Shown here: positions 25,187 to 34,681 of the stretch, in pieces
Position numbering within the stretch: position 1 is the first letter of the stretch
Layout: each line of letters opens with the position of its first letter
From: a bacterium A37T11
Lineage (GTDB): Bacteria > Bacteroidota > Bacteroidia > Sphingobacteriales > Sphingobacteriaceae
Reading direction: 5' to 3'
DNA: 64,000 nucleotides
NCBI GenBank assembly: GCA_900109895.1
Contig: FOBR01000009.1
Span: 124,001-188,000, forward strand
Notes under the pieces: generated by a model
Told to the model about the DNA's origin: nothing
Databases searched by the model: none
The model's input: the letters and a program-made list of their open reading frames with translations, nothing else
Program-made: the position numbers and the translations under genes

Positions 25187-27475
25187 ATGAAAAAACAATT
25201 ATTTCTAAATGATGATATAACTACTTTGTTGCCAGTGATCGCTGAGTCACCGGTACCCATGGCGCTTTTTTCTGGTCAGGATAACCAAATAACCATGGTG
25301 AACCAGGCCTGGCTTAATACATGGGCTAAGGATGAATCAGTCATCAACAAAACAGTTGAAGCTGCTTTTCCTGAATGGAAGAATCAACCCATTTTTGAAC
25401 ATTTAAAACAGGTATCTGAGAAAGCGAGCTTTTATGAAGCCAAAGAAGAGCCCGTACTAATTTACGATAAAGAGAATAACAGCGAATCAAAATGCTATTT
25501 TAACATTAACTTCAAGCCACTATTTGATAAGTCAGGCAATTTGTGGGCTATTTTGCATACCTGTACAGATGTTTCTGAAGTGGTACGTGCGAGGAAAAGG
25601 GCTGATGAAGCAGAAAAACACATACAGTTTATACTGGACTCCGCAGATATGGGCAGCTGGGATATTGACATCAGTAACAAAACGGTTTGGTGGGATGCGA
25701 AATGCAGGGAGCTTTTGGGAGACCTGAAAGGCAATTCGGGAACGTTTGATGACCTATTGCGCTGTATTGACCCCCACGACACGGAGCGGTTTAGTAAGGC
25801 TTTGGAACTAATATCGAGCATTGCTGCTGAAAAAACCTATAGTATTACAATAAAAACGCGCCGAACCAATCTGAGCCCTACCAAATGGTTGGAATGCAAA
25901 GGTAGGGCATACTATGATGATGATGGTACTATAAATCGGTTTGCTGGCATTTTGCATGACATTACCGCAAAGACGCTGATTGAGAAAGAACAACAGATTA
26001 TTCGTGATAAACTGGCTTTAAGCGATCAGCGATTTAGAGACACCATTGAACAGGCACCGGTGGCCATTGGTATTTTCCGCGGAAATGAATTGGTCATTGA
26101 AGAGATGAATGAAGAATTGATCAGGTTATGGGATCGGGATAAATCCATTTTGGGGAAGCCGTTGGTAGAGGTTTTTCCGGAAGTCGAAAAGCAAGGATTT
26201 CCAAAGCTGATGCTAAATGTATACCATACCGGACAGGCATATGTGGCTTTTGAACGGGAAGCTAGCCTTATTAAAGATGGGGTGGTTCGTTCAGGCTATT
26301 TCAATTTTGTCTATACGCCGGTCAAGGAAACCAGTACATCCATCAGTGGTGTAATGTTGGTTGCCACAGACGTAACTGAACAAGTAAAGGCGCGGCTAAA
26401 ATTGTTAAGTATTGAAAATCGGTTCCGTGATTTTATTTTGGAGTCACCCATTCCAACTGTATTCTATGTAGGGCCTGAAATGCACATAGAAATTGTTAAT
26501 GACGCCATGCTGAAAATTTGTGGAAAAGATGCTACCATTGCAGGCAAAACATTTAATGAAGCTTTACCTGAATTACATGACCAGCCTTTTCAGCAGATAT
26601 TAGCAGATGTTTACTCCTCGGGAAAAGCCTATTATTCAGAACAATTACGTGCAGTATTGCGGGTGGGTGAAAAAACCAGGACATTTTGGTTTAATGCGGC
26701 GTTTAAACCCGTTCTAGATGAGCAGGGAAATATATTCGGTATCCTTAATATGGCAGTTGACATTACCTCCCAAGTGCAATTACAGCAACAAAAGGATGAT
26801 TTTTTGGGTGTAGCCAGCCATGAGCTAAAAACGCCGGTAACCAGTATATTAGCCTATACTCAGTTGCTTGAACGCAGCCTGGTAAAAAATAGCAACCTGG
26901 AGCAAGCACGTATGGTTGAGAAGCTTCATGATCAGGTAAACCGATTGACACACTTAATTAATGATTTGCTTGACGTAACCCGATTCCATTCAGGCACGCT
27001 ACTTTTTAATGAAGAAAATTTTAGCTTTAATCAACTAATTTTGGAAATTGGAGAAGAACTGCAGCGCATAAGTGAAACGCATAGCATCCGGATATCGCTT
27101 GATCAAGATATGATTATTCATGCTGATCGTGAACGCATAGGACAGGTGATAATTAACCTGATCACGAATGCCATTAAATATTCGCCTGGTAAAAAAGAAA
27201 TTCTGATAAGTTCGGTAGTTGATCACACAGGGATTATTTTTAATGTTCAGGACTTTGGTATTGGTATTCCGGCTGACAAGCAAGCAAAGGTATTTGAGCA
27301 GTTTTATCGCGTAAGTGGACAACTGGAGCATACCTTTCCGGGAATGGGATTAGGGCTATTCATCTCTTCACAGATCATAAGCCGGGCAGGTGGGCGCATG
27401 TGGGTAGATAGTACCGAAGGAATAGGATCAACATTCAGTTTTCACCTGCCCAATTACAACGAAAATAAAAATTAA
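25187..27475 (+). CDS. Cytoplasmic multi-PAS sensor histidine kinase
   Basis: 762 residues from ATG 25187. Four PAS modules (about 14-130, 146-262, 283-400, 412-528) are followed by a HisKA dimerisation domain with phospho-acceptor H545 in ASHELKTP. The HATPase domain has the N box NLITNAIKYSPG, then DFGIGIP and GMGLGLF. There is no membrane helix or signal peptide, so it should sense an internal cue such as a small ligand, redox state or light; PAS family alone does not say which. It is followed 23 nt later by a lone receiver protein, its probable phosphotransfer partner. The frame opens at a TTG (25079), but the added sequence is AT-rich and unlike the family. Confidence 0.92.
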   Translation: MKKQLFLNDDITTLLPVIAESPVPMALFSGQDNQITMVNQAWLNTWAKDESVINKTVEAAFPEWKNQPIFEHLKQVSEKASFYEAKEEPVLIYDKENNSESKCYFNINFKPLFDKSGNLWAILHTCTDVSEVVRARKRADEAEKHIQFILDSADMGSWDIDISNKTVWWDAKCRELLGDLKGNSGTFDDLLRCIDPHDTERFSKALELISSIAAEKTYSITIKTRRTNLSPTKWLECKGRAYYDDDGTINRFAGILHDITAKTLIEKEQQIIRDKLALSDQRFRDTIEQAPVAIGIFRGNELVIEEMNEELIRLWDRDKSILGKPLVEVFPEVEKQGFPKLMLNVYHTGQAYVAFEREASLIKDGVVRSGYFNFVYTPVKETSTSISGVMLVATDVTEQVKARLKLLSIENRFRDFILESPIPTVFYVGPEMHIEIVNDAMLKICGKDATIAGKTFNEALPELHDQPFQQILADVYSSGKAYYSEQLRAVLRVGEKTRTFWFNAAFKPVLDEQGNIFGILNMAVDITSQVQLQQQKDDFLGVASHELKTPVTSILAYTQLLERSLVKNSNLEQARMVEKLHDQVNRLTHLINDLLDVTRFHSGTLLFNEENFSFNQLILEIGEELQRISETHSIRISLDQDMIIHADRERIGQVIINLITNAIKYSPGKKEILISSVVDHTGIIFNVQDFGIGIPADKQAKVFEQFYRVSGQLEHTFPGMGLGLFISSQIISRAGGRMWVDSTEGIGSTFSFHLPNYNENKN

Positions 27476-27498
27476 ATTTAACTTTATAAAAAAATACT

Positions 27499-27867
27499 AT
27501 GAGTAAAAAATTGCATGTCCTGGTTGCCGATGATGATAGAGCCATCGTGGATGCCATAAGTCTCTATCTGGAATTTGAAGGATATGATGTTTCTACCACC
27601 TATGATGGGAATAGTTTATTAAACCTTGTTTCACCTTTTCCCGATGTCATCATTCTGGATATTTGGATGTCAGGAGTAGATGGTTTGCAAATATGTAGGC
27701 AGTTAAAACAAGACCCGAAACGAAAACAAATCCCTATATTAATTATGTCTGCCAGCAGGGACCTTAAACCATCTGCAGAAGCAGCTGGAGCAGATGGTTC
27801 GATCTCAAAACCTTTTGATATGCAAGAATTGATTGATCATATCGTGCGGCTTGGTAGCCGTGTATAA
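27499..27867 (+). CDS. Single-domain response regulator (receiver only)
   Basis: 122 residues, a complete CheY-like receiver without output domain. The acidic pocket is DDD at 11-13, phospho-acceptor D54 lies in IILDIWMSG, Ser in MSAS is the switch residue, and the conserved Lys is in SKPFDM. It is encoded right after the multi-PAS kinase and is probably phosphorylated by it. With no DNA-binding domain it must act by protein contact or pass the phosphate on in a relay. Confidence 0.93.
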   Translation: MSKKLHVLVADDDRAIVDAISLYLEFEGYDVSTTYDGNSLLNLVSPFPDVIILDIWMSGVDGLQICRQLKQDPKRKQIPILIMSASRDLKPSAEAAGADGSISKPFDMQELIDHIVRLGSRV

Positions 27868-27901
27868 CAACCGCATATGCTAAAAAGTGTTACTTAATTT
27901 T

Positions 27902-29089
27902 ATGGATAACAGTATTTATCTGGACAACAATGCGACCACCCCTTTGGACAAAAGGGCACTGGATGCCATGATGCCTTATTTGACAAACTTTTATGGAAAT
28001 GCCAGCAGTATTAGCCATAAAGCAGGCAGATGGGCGGCTGAAGTGATTGAAACTTCCAGAAAACAGGTGGCAAGGCTTATTGGGGCCATACCTGCTGAAA
28101 TTATTTTTACTTCTGGTGCAACGGAAGCCATTAATATGGTTATTAAAGGTATTTTTAAGCATTACCAGATTAAAGGCAAACACTTTATTACCTGCCAAAC
28201 TGAGCATAAAGCCGTTTTGGAAGTTTTTACATTTTTGGAAAAAGAAGGGGCTGAGGTTACTTACCTCCCTGTAAATAGCCAAGGGCTGTTAAACCTTGAC
28301 GAGTTGGAAGAAGCTATCAGGCCAGATACGGTTATGATAGCACTTATGTATGCTAACAACGAGACAGGCGTGATAAATCCCGTTGCTGAAATAGGGCGTA
28401 TTTGCGAACAGCATGAGGTTCTTTTCTTTTGTGATGCTACCCAGGTTGCAGGAAAAATTCCTATTGACGTAACAAAAGATGGCATTGATCTGCTTTGTTT
28501 AAGTGCTCATAAGTTGTATGGGCCCAAAGGTATCGGCGCGGTATATGTAAAACGCCGCAATAAGCGCATTCAAATAGGACCATTTATTCATGGCGGCGGA
28601 CAAGAAGGTGGCATGCGCGGAGGTACGCTGAATGTACCTGCTATTGCTGGTTTTGGCGAAGCTGCAGCGATAAGCCAAAAGGAAGGGCTGGAAGAAAATA
28701 AGCGCTTAGCTGATTTACGCGACCTGTTAGAAACCAGTATTTTAGCCAATATAACAGCTTGCCACATCAATGGCCAGTCAACTCCCCGACTGCCTAATAC
28801 AAGTAATATTTGCTTCCAATATGTAAAAGGGGAAGAGATTATGGTGAATTTGCCAAACATAGCTTTGGCTGCCGGTTCTGCTTGCACCAGCGGCAAGCGT
28901 GAACCCTCGCATGTGTTATTGGCTATGGGCTTAAGCTTGTCCGATGCCGGATCCTGCCTTCGCTTCAGCTTAGGCCGTTTTACCACAATTGAAGAAATAG
29001 AAGAAGTCATCGCATCCGTAACCCAGGTTGTCATCAAGCTCAGGCAAGAATCGCCCATATGGACCTTGCATCTTCTAAATAAATTATGA
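27902..29089 (+). CDS. Cysteine desulfurase (IscS/NifS family)
   Basis: 395 residues. PLP-dependent aminotransferase class V fold: YLDNNATTPLD at the N terminus, SGATEAINM, the Schiff-base lysine K204 in LSAHKLYGPKG, and the catalytic loop cysteine C328 in AAGSACTSGKREPSHVL. It takes sulfur from cysteine as a persulfide for Fe-S clusters, thiolated tRNA or cofactors. The long loop with SGKREPSHVL is of the class I (IscS/NifS) type. An in-frame codon at 27887 allows a longer form, but MDNSIYLDNNATT at 27902 fits. No iscU or regulator is adjacent, so a tRNA-thiolation role is possible. Confidence 0.93.
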   Translation: MDNSIYLDNNATTPLDKRALDAMMPYLTNFYGNASSISHKAGRWAAEVIETSRKQVARLIGAIPAEIIFTSGATEAINMVIKGIFKHYQIKGKHFITCQTEHKAVLEVFTFLEKEGAEVTYLPVNSQGLLNLDELEEAIRPDTVMIALMYANNETGVINPVAEIGRICEQHEVLFFCDATQVAGKIPIDVTKDGIDLLCLSAHKLYGPKGIGAVYVKRRNKRIQIGPFIHGGGQEGGMRGGTLNVPAIAGFGEAAAISQKEGLEENKRLADLRDLLETSILANITACHINGQSTPRLPNTSNICFQYVKGEEIMVNLPNIALAAGSACTSGKREPSHVLLAMGLSLSDAGSCLRFSLGRFTTIEEIEEVIASVTQVVIKLRQESPIWTLHLLNKL

Positions 29090-29115
29090 GATATAATTAT
29101 AAAAGAACAATGCAG

Positions 29116-29157
29116 TCATTTATAGTTCATCATTCATAAATCATAATTCTTCACTAT
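29116..29157. repeat. Degenerate heptamer tandem repeat, word TCATTCA
   Basis: Consecutive 7-mers TCATTTA, TAGTTCA, TCATTCA, TAAATCA, TAATTCT, TCACTAT in the convergent gap between the cysteine desulfurase and lysA, running over the lysA stop codon. The first five units agree at 19 of 28 compared positions. Confidence 0.6.
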
Positions 29158-30310
29158 AAACATAGCGTATTTCGTCACGAAGGTTGTAATGGGAGGCCAT
29201 GACTTCTCCGTATGCTCCTGTTGTACGGATGGCAATTAAGTCTCCCCGTTTTGTTATCGGCAGGGCAACTTCCTTTCCAAAGCAATCCGTACTTTCGCAA
29301 ATGGGCCCAACAATATCATAGCTTACCTGAGCATCCGTGGGCACTATTGCATCCTGATCTGCGCGTTCTATTTTATGATAGGCCTGATAAAGTGCCGGTC
29401 GCATTAGTTCAGTCATCCCAGCATCTAAAACCAGGAAATTCTTTTTTAACCCATTTTTCACATACAATACCCGACTAATGAGGCTGGCACTTTGTGCCAC
29501 CAACGCCCTTCCTAACTCAAAATGGACTTCCTGTCCTGGCTTGCGATCCAAAAATTGGTTAAAAATTGCAAAATAACCTTCAAAATCAGGAATCTGATCG
29601 CCGTCAGGATTATGGTAATTGACTCCCAGACCCCCGCCTACATTGAGTACGTCCAGGTGATGTCCACGTTCACTAAACCAATTATTGAGTTCATTAACCT
29701 TTACACATAGACTTTTAAATACATTAAGGTCTGTGATCTGGGAGCCGATGTGAAAGTGTATACCTGATAGCCGCAGGGAGGGTGATCGTATAATAACTTC
29801 CAGGCATTCGTTCAGTTCCCACACTTTGATGCCAAATTTGTTTTCATCAAGGCCCGTGGTAATATAATGATGGGTATGGGCATCAACATTTGGATTGATA
29901 CGAAGGGCGATGCGGGCGGTTTTGCCCAGCCCTGCTGCTAAGCCGTTTATTATCTCCAACTCTTGTACCGATTCTACATTGAACGAAAAGATATCCTGTT
30001 CAAGTGCGGCTATAATTTCTTTATCGGCTTTGCCAACGCCGGCAAAAACAATTTTGTCGGATGAAAACCCGGCTTTAAGGGCAGCAAGAACCTCATTGCC
30101 ACTCACACAATCGGCACCAACACCAGCTTGCTGTATGTGGTGCAGCACCCGTTCATTAAAATTGGCTTTCATGGCATAATGCACGTGAAAGCTAAAAGGG
30201 GCTGCTGCCAGTACCGCAGCACGCAGCGTTTTATCCAGCAAAGCCAGATCGTAATAATAAAAAGGGGTTTCCTTTTGGCCAAAGACCTTAATGAGCGTTT
30301 TATTGAACAT
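29141..30310 (-). CDS. lysA: Diaminopimelate decarboxylase
   Basis: 389 residues, fold-type III PLP decarboxylase. It converts meso-diaminopimelate to L-lysine, the last step of lysine synthesis. The PLP lysine is in HYAMKANFN. Other family segments are the GGGLGVNY glycine loop, the HFHIGSQI segment, ICESTDCFG with the active-site cysteine from the partner subunit, and RTTGAYGEVMASHYN at the C terminus. It is followed upstream in the genome by aspartate kinase, the first enzyme of the same pathway, only 20 nt away, so both are probably one transcript. Confidence 0.95.
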   Translation of the reverse strand: MFNKTLIKVFGQKETPFYYYDLALLDKTLRAAVLAAAPFSFHVHYAMKANFNERVLHHIQQAGVGADCVSGNEVLAALKAGFSSDKIVFAGVGKADKEIIAALEQDIFSFNVESVQELEIINGLAAGLGKTARIALRINPNVDAHTHHYITTGLDENKFGIKVWELNECLEVIIRSPSLRLSGIHFHIGSQITDLNVFKSLCVKVNELNNWFSERGHHLDVLNVGGGLGVNYHNPDGDQIPDFEGYFAIFNQFLDRKPGQEVHFELGRALVAQSASLISRVLYVKNGLKKNFLVLDAGMTELMRPALYQAYHKIERADQDAIVPTDAQVSYDIVGPICESTDCFGKEVALPITKRGDLIAIRTTGAYGEVMASHYNLRDEIRYVYSEEL

Positions 30311-30330
30311 TAAAAGTAAAATAAGTAAAA

Positions 30331-31644
30331 TTAAAAAAGACGGTTATGCAGGGACCGCAGGGCTTCCACCTTATCACTGGTTGAAAGCAAAACGGAAATG
30401 TTATAATCGCTGCCGCCATAAGATATCATCCGTAGCGGAATATGTTTAACCGCATCCAGCACCCGGGATGCATATCCATGTTTATGGATACCGAAATCGC
30501 CTACAATGCAAATAATGGTTTGGTCGCTGTCTATGCTGACGGTTCCAAAATCAAGCAATTCAGCTTCAATATCTTTTAAATTAGTGGTATCGTCAATACT
30601 TAATGATACAGCCACTTCCGAAGTGGTGATCATGTCAATAGGCGTTTTATACCGCTCAAATACCTCAAATACGCGTCGCAAAAAGCCATATGCCAGCAGC
30701 ATCCGTGACGACTGTATGCGGATGGCTGTAATGCCGTCTTTTGCGGCAATGGAGGTTACCTGATCCTGGTGTTGGGCTACCTCACTGATCAAAGTGCCCG
30801 GCGCCTGCGGATCCATGGTATTCAGCAAGCGTACGGGAATATTGTAACGCTGCGCAGGGAACACGCTTTGCGGATGCAGGATCTTGGCTCCAAAATAAGC
30901 CAATTCTGCGGCTTCATTAAAGGTCAGGTTGGCAATGGGCCGGGTGCCTTTTACAATGCGTGGGTCGTTATTATGCATCCCGTCAATATCTGTCCAGATT
31001 TGTACTTCTTCGGCCCGGATGGCTGCACCAATCAGTGATGCGGTATAATCACTGCCTCCCCGACGCAGGTTATCAATCTCACCAAAGGCATTCCGGCAAA
31101 TATAGCCCTGCGTAATAAACAAATTATGGTCAGATGCTGCAAGTACTAGATCTTTCAGGTGCTTTCCAATGAAATCAATAAGGGGTTCATTGTCTTCATC
31201 AATTTTCATAAAATCAAGCGCCGGCAAAAGCTTTGAACGGACACCAATCTCGGTGAGGTAAAAATGATAAAGGGTGGTGGAAATAAGCTCGCCCTGAGCC
31301 AGAATGATCTTTTCTTCGATCGGTGAAAAGATACTGGTATTAAAGGAACGGATAAGATCAAAGTGGTAGTCAATAAGCTCCTGCCCATTACTCCGGCCTT
31401 CTTCAGTAGTAAAAAGTTCCTGAATAAATTGTTTATAACCTTCATGAAGGTGCTTAATCAGTTTTTCAGCCAGGAGCTTATCTCCAACACTTAAAGCACG
31501 GGATATTTCAACTAAGCTATTGGTGGTGCCTGATACGGCCGACAACACAACGATCTGCCGTTCTTCGGGCTGTATGATATCCAACAATTTTTTCATTCGT
31601 TCGGGACTGCCTACCGACGTACCCCCGAATTTAAGAACCTTCAT
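30331..31644 (-). CDS. lysC: Aspartate kinase
   Basis: 437 residues. It phosphorylates aspartate to start the lysine/threonine/methionine pathway. KFGGTSVG at the N terminus is the kinase signature, with RGGSDYTASLIGAA and EVQIWTDIDGM further on. Two ACT-like regulatory segments follow (about 295-435), the likely site of feedback by end products. The frame opens at 31683, inside the serA terminator hairpin, so the ATG at 31644 (MKVLKFGGTSVG) is used. It is the upstream partner of lysA. No homoserine dehydrogenase domain is fused. Confidence 0.94.
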   Translation of the reverse strand: MKVLKFGGTSVGSPERMKKLLDIIQPEERQIVVLSAVSGTTNSLVEISRALSVGDKLLAEKLIKHLHEGYKQFIQELFTTEEGRSNGQELIDYHFDLIRSFNTSIFSPIEEKIILAQGELISTTLYHFYLTEIGVRSKLLPALDFMKIDEDNEPLIDFIGKHLKDLVLAASDHNLFITQGYICRNAFGEIDNLRRGGSDYTASLIGAAIRAEEVQIWTDIDGMHNNDPRIVKGTRPIANLTFNEAAELAYFGAKILHPQSVFPAQRYNIPVRLLNTMDPQAPGTLISEVAQHQDQVTSIAAKDGITAIRIQSSRMLLAYGFLRRVFEVFERYKTPIDMITTSEVAVSLSIDDTTNLKDIEAELLDFGTVSIDSDQTIICIVGDFGIHKHGYASRVLDAVKHIPLRMISYGGSDYNISVLLSTSDKVEALRSLHNRLF

Positions 31645-31681
31645 GATATGTTTATAATTAAAATTTAGATGGCAAAATAAC

Positions 31682-31711
31682 AAACGCGTACGGGTTTTCC
31701 CGTACGCGTTT
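31682..31711 (-). terminator. Intrinsic terminator after serA
   Basis: Perfect 13-bp stem AAACGCGTACGGG/CCCGTACGCGTTT (31682-31694, 31699-31711) around a 4-nt loop, 18 nt past the serA stop. On the minus strand it is followed by a T-rich run. It separates the serine genes from the lysine genes. Being symmetrical, it could also work on the plus strand. Confidence 0.85.
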
Positions 31712-31728
31712 AACTATTATTCCTTTGT

Positions 31729-32679
31729 TTACTTATTAAAAAATTCGATAATCAAACCAGCCAGCTCTTCCCCTATCCGCTCTTGTGCTTCATTGGTTGC
31801 AGCACCAATATGCGGCGTTAGGGATATGCGCGGATGGCTTAACAAATCCTGACGGGGAGTCGGTTCATTTTCAAAAACATCTAAGCCTGCAAAAGCTACT
31901 TTCCCGCTATTCAAGGCATCCAATAGATCTCCTTCATCAATTACCCCACCACGAGAAGCATTCACAATACCTACACCCGACTTTACTTTTTCAAACTGTT
32001 CTTTAGCCAGGATCGGTTTTTCGGTAAATGGCACATGAAGGGAAATAAAATCAGCTTCGGCCAACAAGTTTTCCAAATCAACTTGCCGCAAGGGTATGTT
32101 TGCCTTGATGCCGCCTGAAAATTCTAAAGAGAGTGTTTTTGGTACATCGATAAAATCGCTCACGATTACGTCCATCCCCAATCCCAGCGCCACTTTAGCG
32201 GTTTCCCTTCCTATACGGCCAAAACCTACAATGCCCAAGGTTTTACCTCGCAGTTCTATTCCTTTGGCATAATCCTTTTTCAAGCCGGCAAAATTCGTAG
32301 CGCCTTCAACCGGCATTTTCCTTTGTGAATCGTACAAAAACCGGACACCGCTAAATAAATGAGCGAAAACCAGCTCTGCCACTGACAACGATGATGCTGC
32401 GGGTGTATTGATCACGGCCAGGCCTTTTGAGCGGGCGTAAGCTACGTCAATATTATCCATACCCACACCTCCGCGGCCTATTAATTTCAAATTAGGGCAC
32501 ACATCAATCAACGCCTCCCTCACTTTCGTAGCGCTCCGTACAGTAATGGCATCGTATCCCTTCAGCTTTTCAGCCAGTTCTTCCTGGGGAATATGCGCTG
32601 TATCTACCGTAAATCCGGCCTCTTCCAATAGTCTTTTGCCAAGCGGATCAATTCCGTCGTTTGCTAATAGTTTGTACAT
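31729..32679 (-). CDS. serA: D-3-phosphoglycerate dehydrogenase-type 2-hydroxyacid dehydrogenase
   Basis: 316 residues, short form without a C-terminal ACT domain. NAD-binding loop GIVGFGRIGRETAKVA; the catalytic triad is Arg in NASRGGVIDE, Glu of the downstream NEP segment and His in TPHIGAAT. It oxidises 3-phosphoglycerate, the first step of serine synthesis. The neighbour serC encodes the second step and is transcribed just upstream, which supports the assignment over other 2-hydroxyacid dehydrogenases. Lacking the ACT domain, it should not be inhibited by serine in the usual way. Confidence 0.93.
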   Translation of the reverse strand: MYKLLANDGIDPLGKRLLEEAGFTVDTAHIPQEELAEKLKGYDAITVRSATKVREALIDVCPNLKLIGRGGVGMDNIDVAYARSKGLAVINTPAASSLSVAELVFAHLFSGVRFLYDSQRKMPVEGATNFAGLKKDYAKGIELRGKTLGIVGFGRIGRETAKVALGLGMDVIVSDFIDVPKTLSLEFSGGIKANIPLRQVDLENLLAEADFISLHVPFTEKPILAKEQFEKVKSGVGIVNASRGGVIDEGDLLDALNSGKVAFAGLDVFENEPTPRQDLLSHPRISLTPHIGAATNEAQERIGEELAGLIIEFFNK

Positions 32680-32686
32680 TATCTAG

Positions 32687-32735
32687 TTAAAAGTCAAAAT
32701 TCAAAAAAATTAAGCGGAAAGCGAAAAGCTTATTG
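32687..32735. repeat. Degenerate heptamer tandem repeat, word TCAAAAG
   Basis: 7-mers TTAAAAG, TCAAAAT, TCAAAAA, AATTAAG, CGGAAAG, CGAAAAG, CTTATTG fill the gap between the serA start and the serC stop. The first six agree at 22 of 35 compared positions. A-richness raises the chance of accidental matches. Confidence 0.55.
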
Positions 32736-33800
32736 TTTAAAGCTTTCTTCAAATTCCTGCATGGCGTCTACCAAGGCATTTACACTAGTTATGGGCAATG
32801 CATTATATAAAGAAGCCCTAAATCCACCTACACTGCGGTGGCCTTTTAACCCAACTAGTCCACGCTCTTTAGCCAAATCCAGGAAGGCCGCTTCAACCTC
32901 TGGTTTTGCCGGTACAAAGTTAACATTCATTCTTGAACGATCAGCAGGTACAGCGGTGGTTTTAAATAAAGAATTTCGTTCAATCTCTTCATAAAGCGTC
33001 CGGGCCTTTACGATATTTTCCTGTTCGATGGCTGCAATACCACCTTTAGCCTTTAACCAACGTAGGTTGAGCATCGCCACATAAATGGAAAATACTGGAG
33101 GCGTATGATAAAGCGAATGCGCCGCGGCATGTTCTTTAAAATCAAAAATAGCTGGCAAGTTACGGCCCGTTTTCCCTAGCAGGTCATCTTCTACAATCAC
33201 CAAAGTTAAGCCTGCGGGTCCTAAATTCTTTTGTGCTCCGGCATAGATCAGGCCGAAATCAGCCACATCTATCACCCTACTAAAAATATCTGAGGACATG
33301 TCTGATACCAGAGGAACGGGTGAAACCGGAGTTTCAAATAATTCGGTGCCATATATGGTATTGTTCGTGGTATAATGAAAATAGGCGGCATCTGATGGAA
33401 TGGTATATTCTTTTGGGATGTACGTATAATTTGCATCTTTTGAAGAAGCTACCACCTCAATATTCCCCATTTTTTTTGCCTCCTTAATAGCTTTGGAAGC
33501 CCACACGCCTGAGTCCAGATAAGCAGCTTTACCCCCTTCAGGCAACAAATTCATAGGCACCTGCGCAAATTGCTGGCTCGCCCCCCCTTGCAAGAATAAC
33601 ACTGAATGGCCAGCCGGCACTTTTAATAGCTCGCGTACCAATTGTTCTGCTTCAGTAATAACCGCTTCAAATTCTTTGCTGCGATGCGAAATTTCCAAAA
33701 TGGAAAGACCAGTGCCATTAAAATTCAAAACAGCCTCTGCGGCCTGCGCAAATACCTCCTGTGGTAATATGCAAGGGCCTGCTCCAAAATTATGTTTCAT
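32730..33800 (-). CDS. serC: Phosphoserine aminotransferase
   Basis: 356 residues, class V PLP aminotransferase. It makes phosphoserine from 3-phosphohydroxypyruvate and glutamate (and may serve the pyridoxal 5'-phosphate pathway). Family markers are NFGAGPCILP at the N terminus, LFLQGGASQQFAQVP, DMSSDIFSR, the PLP lysine in YAGAQKNLGPAGL, and RASLYNALPI at the C terminus. serA lies 50 nt downstream on the same strand, giving a serC-serA operon. The promoter TAGTTTTG at 33852-33859 serves the pair. A phosphoserine phosphatase is not nearby. Confidence 0.96.
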   Translation of the reverse strand: MKHNFGAGPCILPQEVFAQAAEAVLNFNGTGLSILEISHRSKEFEAVITEAEQLVRELLKVPAGHSVLFLQGGASQQFAQVPMNLLPEGGKAAYLDSGVWASKAIKEAKKMGNIEVVASSKDANYTYIPKEYTIPSDAAYFHYTTNNTIYGTELFETPVSPVPLVSDMSSDIFSRVIDVADFGLIYAGAQKNLGPAGLTLVIVEDDLLGKTGRNLPAIFDFKEHAAAHSLYHTPPVFSIYVAMLNLRWLKAKGGIAAIEQENIVKARTLYEEIERNSLFKTTAVPADRSRMNVNFVPAKPEVEAAFLDLAKERGLVGLKGHRSVGGFRASLYNALPITSVNALVDAMQEFEESFKQ

Positions 33801-33851
33801 TTTTAATATGGGTTTTTAACGTGATCCGGAATTGTTTTTGTTTCCTTGCGG

Positions 33852-33859
33852 CAAAACTA
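33852..33859 (-). promoter_or_regulatory. -7 box TAGTTTTG of serC-serA
   Basis: Exact TAnnTTTG on the minus strand with a TTG at 33882-33884, 22 bp upstream. The expected leader before the serC ATG is about 45 nt. Confidence 0.6.
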
Positions 33860-33967
33860 CGGATTTAAATTGAAAATAATTCAATAATTTAAGCATTTCG
33901 TTATCAACATTCACACATAGAAATGTAATTATTTAAATAATTAATAAGAAGGAGGGAATATTAGGTA

Positions 33968-34639
33968 TTACAAATCTATCTCACGCGGATCAGCCGACTT
34001 CATTTCGGCAATCGCCTGCTCAGGGTTTGAAGCCGAAAAGATTGAACTACCGGCTACCAGCGCATTTGCGCCTGCTTTTAATAAATCGAGGGTATTGTCA
34101 GCACTAACGCCGCCATCAATTTCTATAATTAACCTATCATTTCTGCCAGCTGCCAATGCGCGAAGCTCGCGAATTTTATCATACGTGTTCGTAATAAACT
34201 GTTGCCCGCCAAAGCCTGGATTTACTGACATGATCAACACCTGGTCCAGATCGGCAATGATGTCGTGCAACAACATAACGGGTGTATGGGGGTTCAAAGC
34301 TACCCCTGCCCTGCATCCCAGGTCGCGAATGGCATGGATGGTTCGGTGTAAATGGGTGCAAGCCTCATAATGAACAATAATGTGATCTGCTCCACCTTCT
34401 TGAAATTGCCGCAGGTACCTATCCGGATCAACAATCATCAAATGAACGTCGAGCGGCTTTTGAGCATACCTTTTCACTGCAGATAATACGGGAAAGCCGA
34501 AAGAAATATTGGGCACAAACATTCCGTCCATAATATCTACATGAAACCAATCAGCTTTACTCCGGTTTATGAGCTCAATATCAGCCTGAAGGTTAGCAAA
34601 ATTAGCTGACAAAATAGAAGGGGCTACAGAGTGTTTCAT
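33968..34639 (-). CDS. rpe: Ribulose-phosphate 3-epimerase
   Basis: 223 residues, TIM barrel. It interconverts ribulose-5-phosphate and xylulose-5-phosphate in the pentose phosphate pathway. Markers: APSILSANFANLQ at the N terminus, FHVDIMDGMFVPNISFG with catalytic/metal His and Asp, HLMIVDP, IIVHYEA, MSVNPGFGGQQF, EIDGGVSADN and ANALVAGSSIF. A second ATG 12 nt upstream (34651) is possible; MKHSVAPSIL is preferred by length. The gap to pnp upstream is filled by a heptamer repeat with a hairpin, so the two genes are probably separate units. Confidence 0.96.
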   Translation of the reverse strand: MKHSVAPSILSANFANLQADIELINRSKADWFHVDIMDGMFVPNISFGFPVLSAVKRYAQKPLDVHLMIVDPDRYLRQFQEGGADHIIVHYEACTHLHRTIHAIRDLGCRAGVALNPHTPVMLLHDIIADLDQVLIMSVNPGFGGQQFITNTYDKIRELRALAAGRNDRLIIEIDGGVSADNTLDLLKAGANALVAGSSIFSASNPEQAIAEMKSADPREIDL

Positions 34640-34681
34640 TGTGTGTAACATTTTGGGCTATAGGCCTTTAGTAATAATATA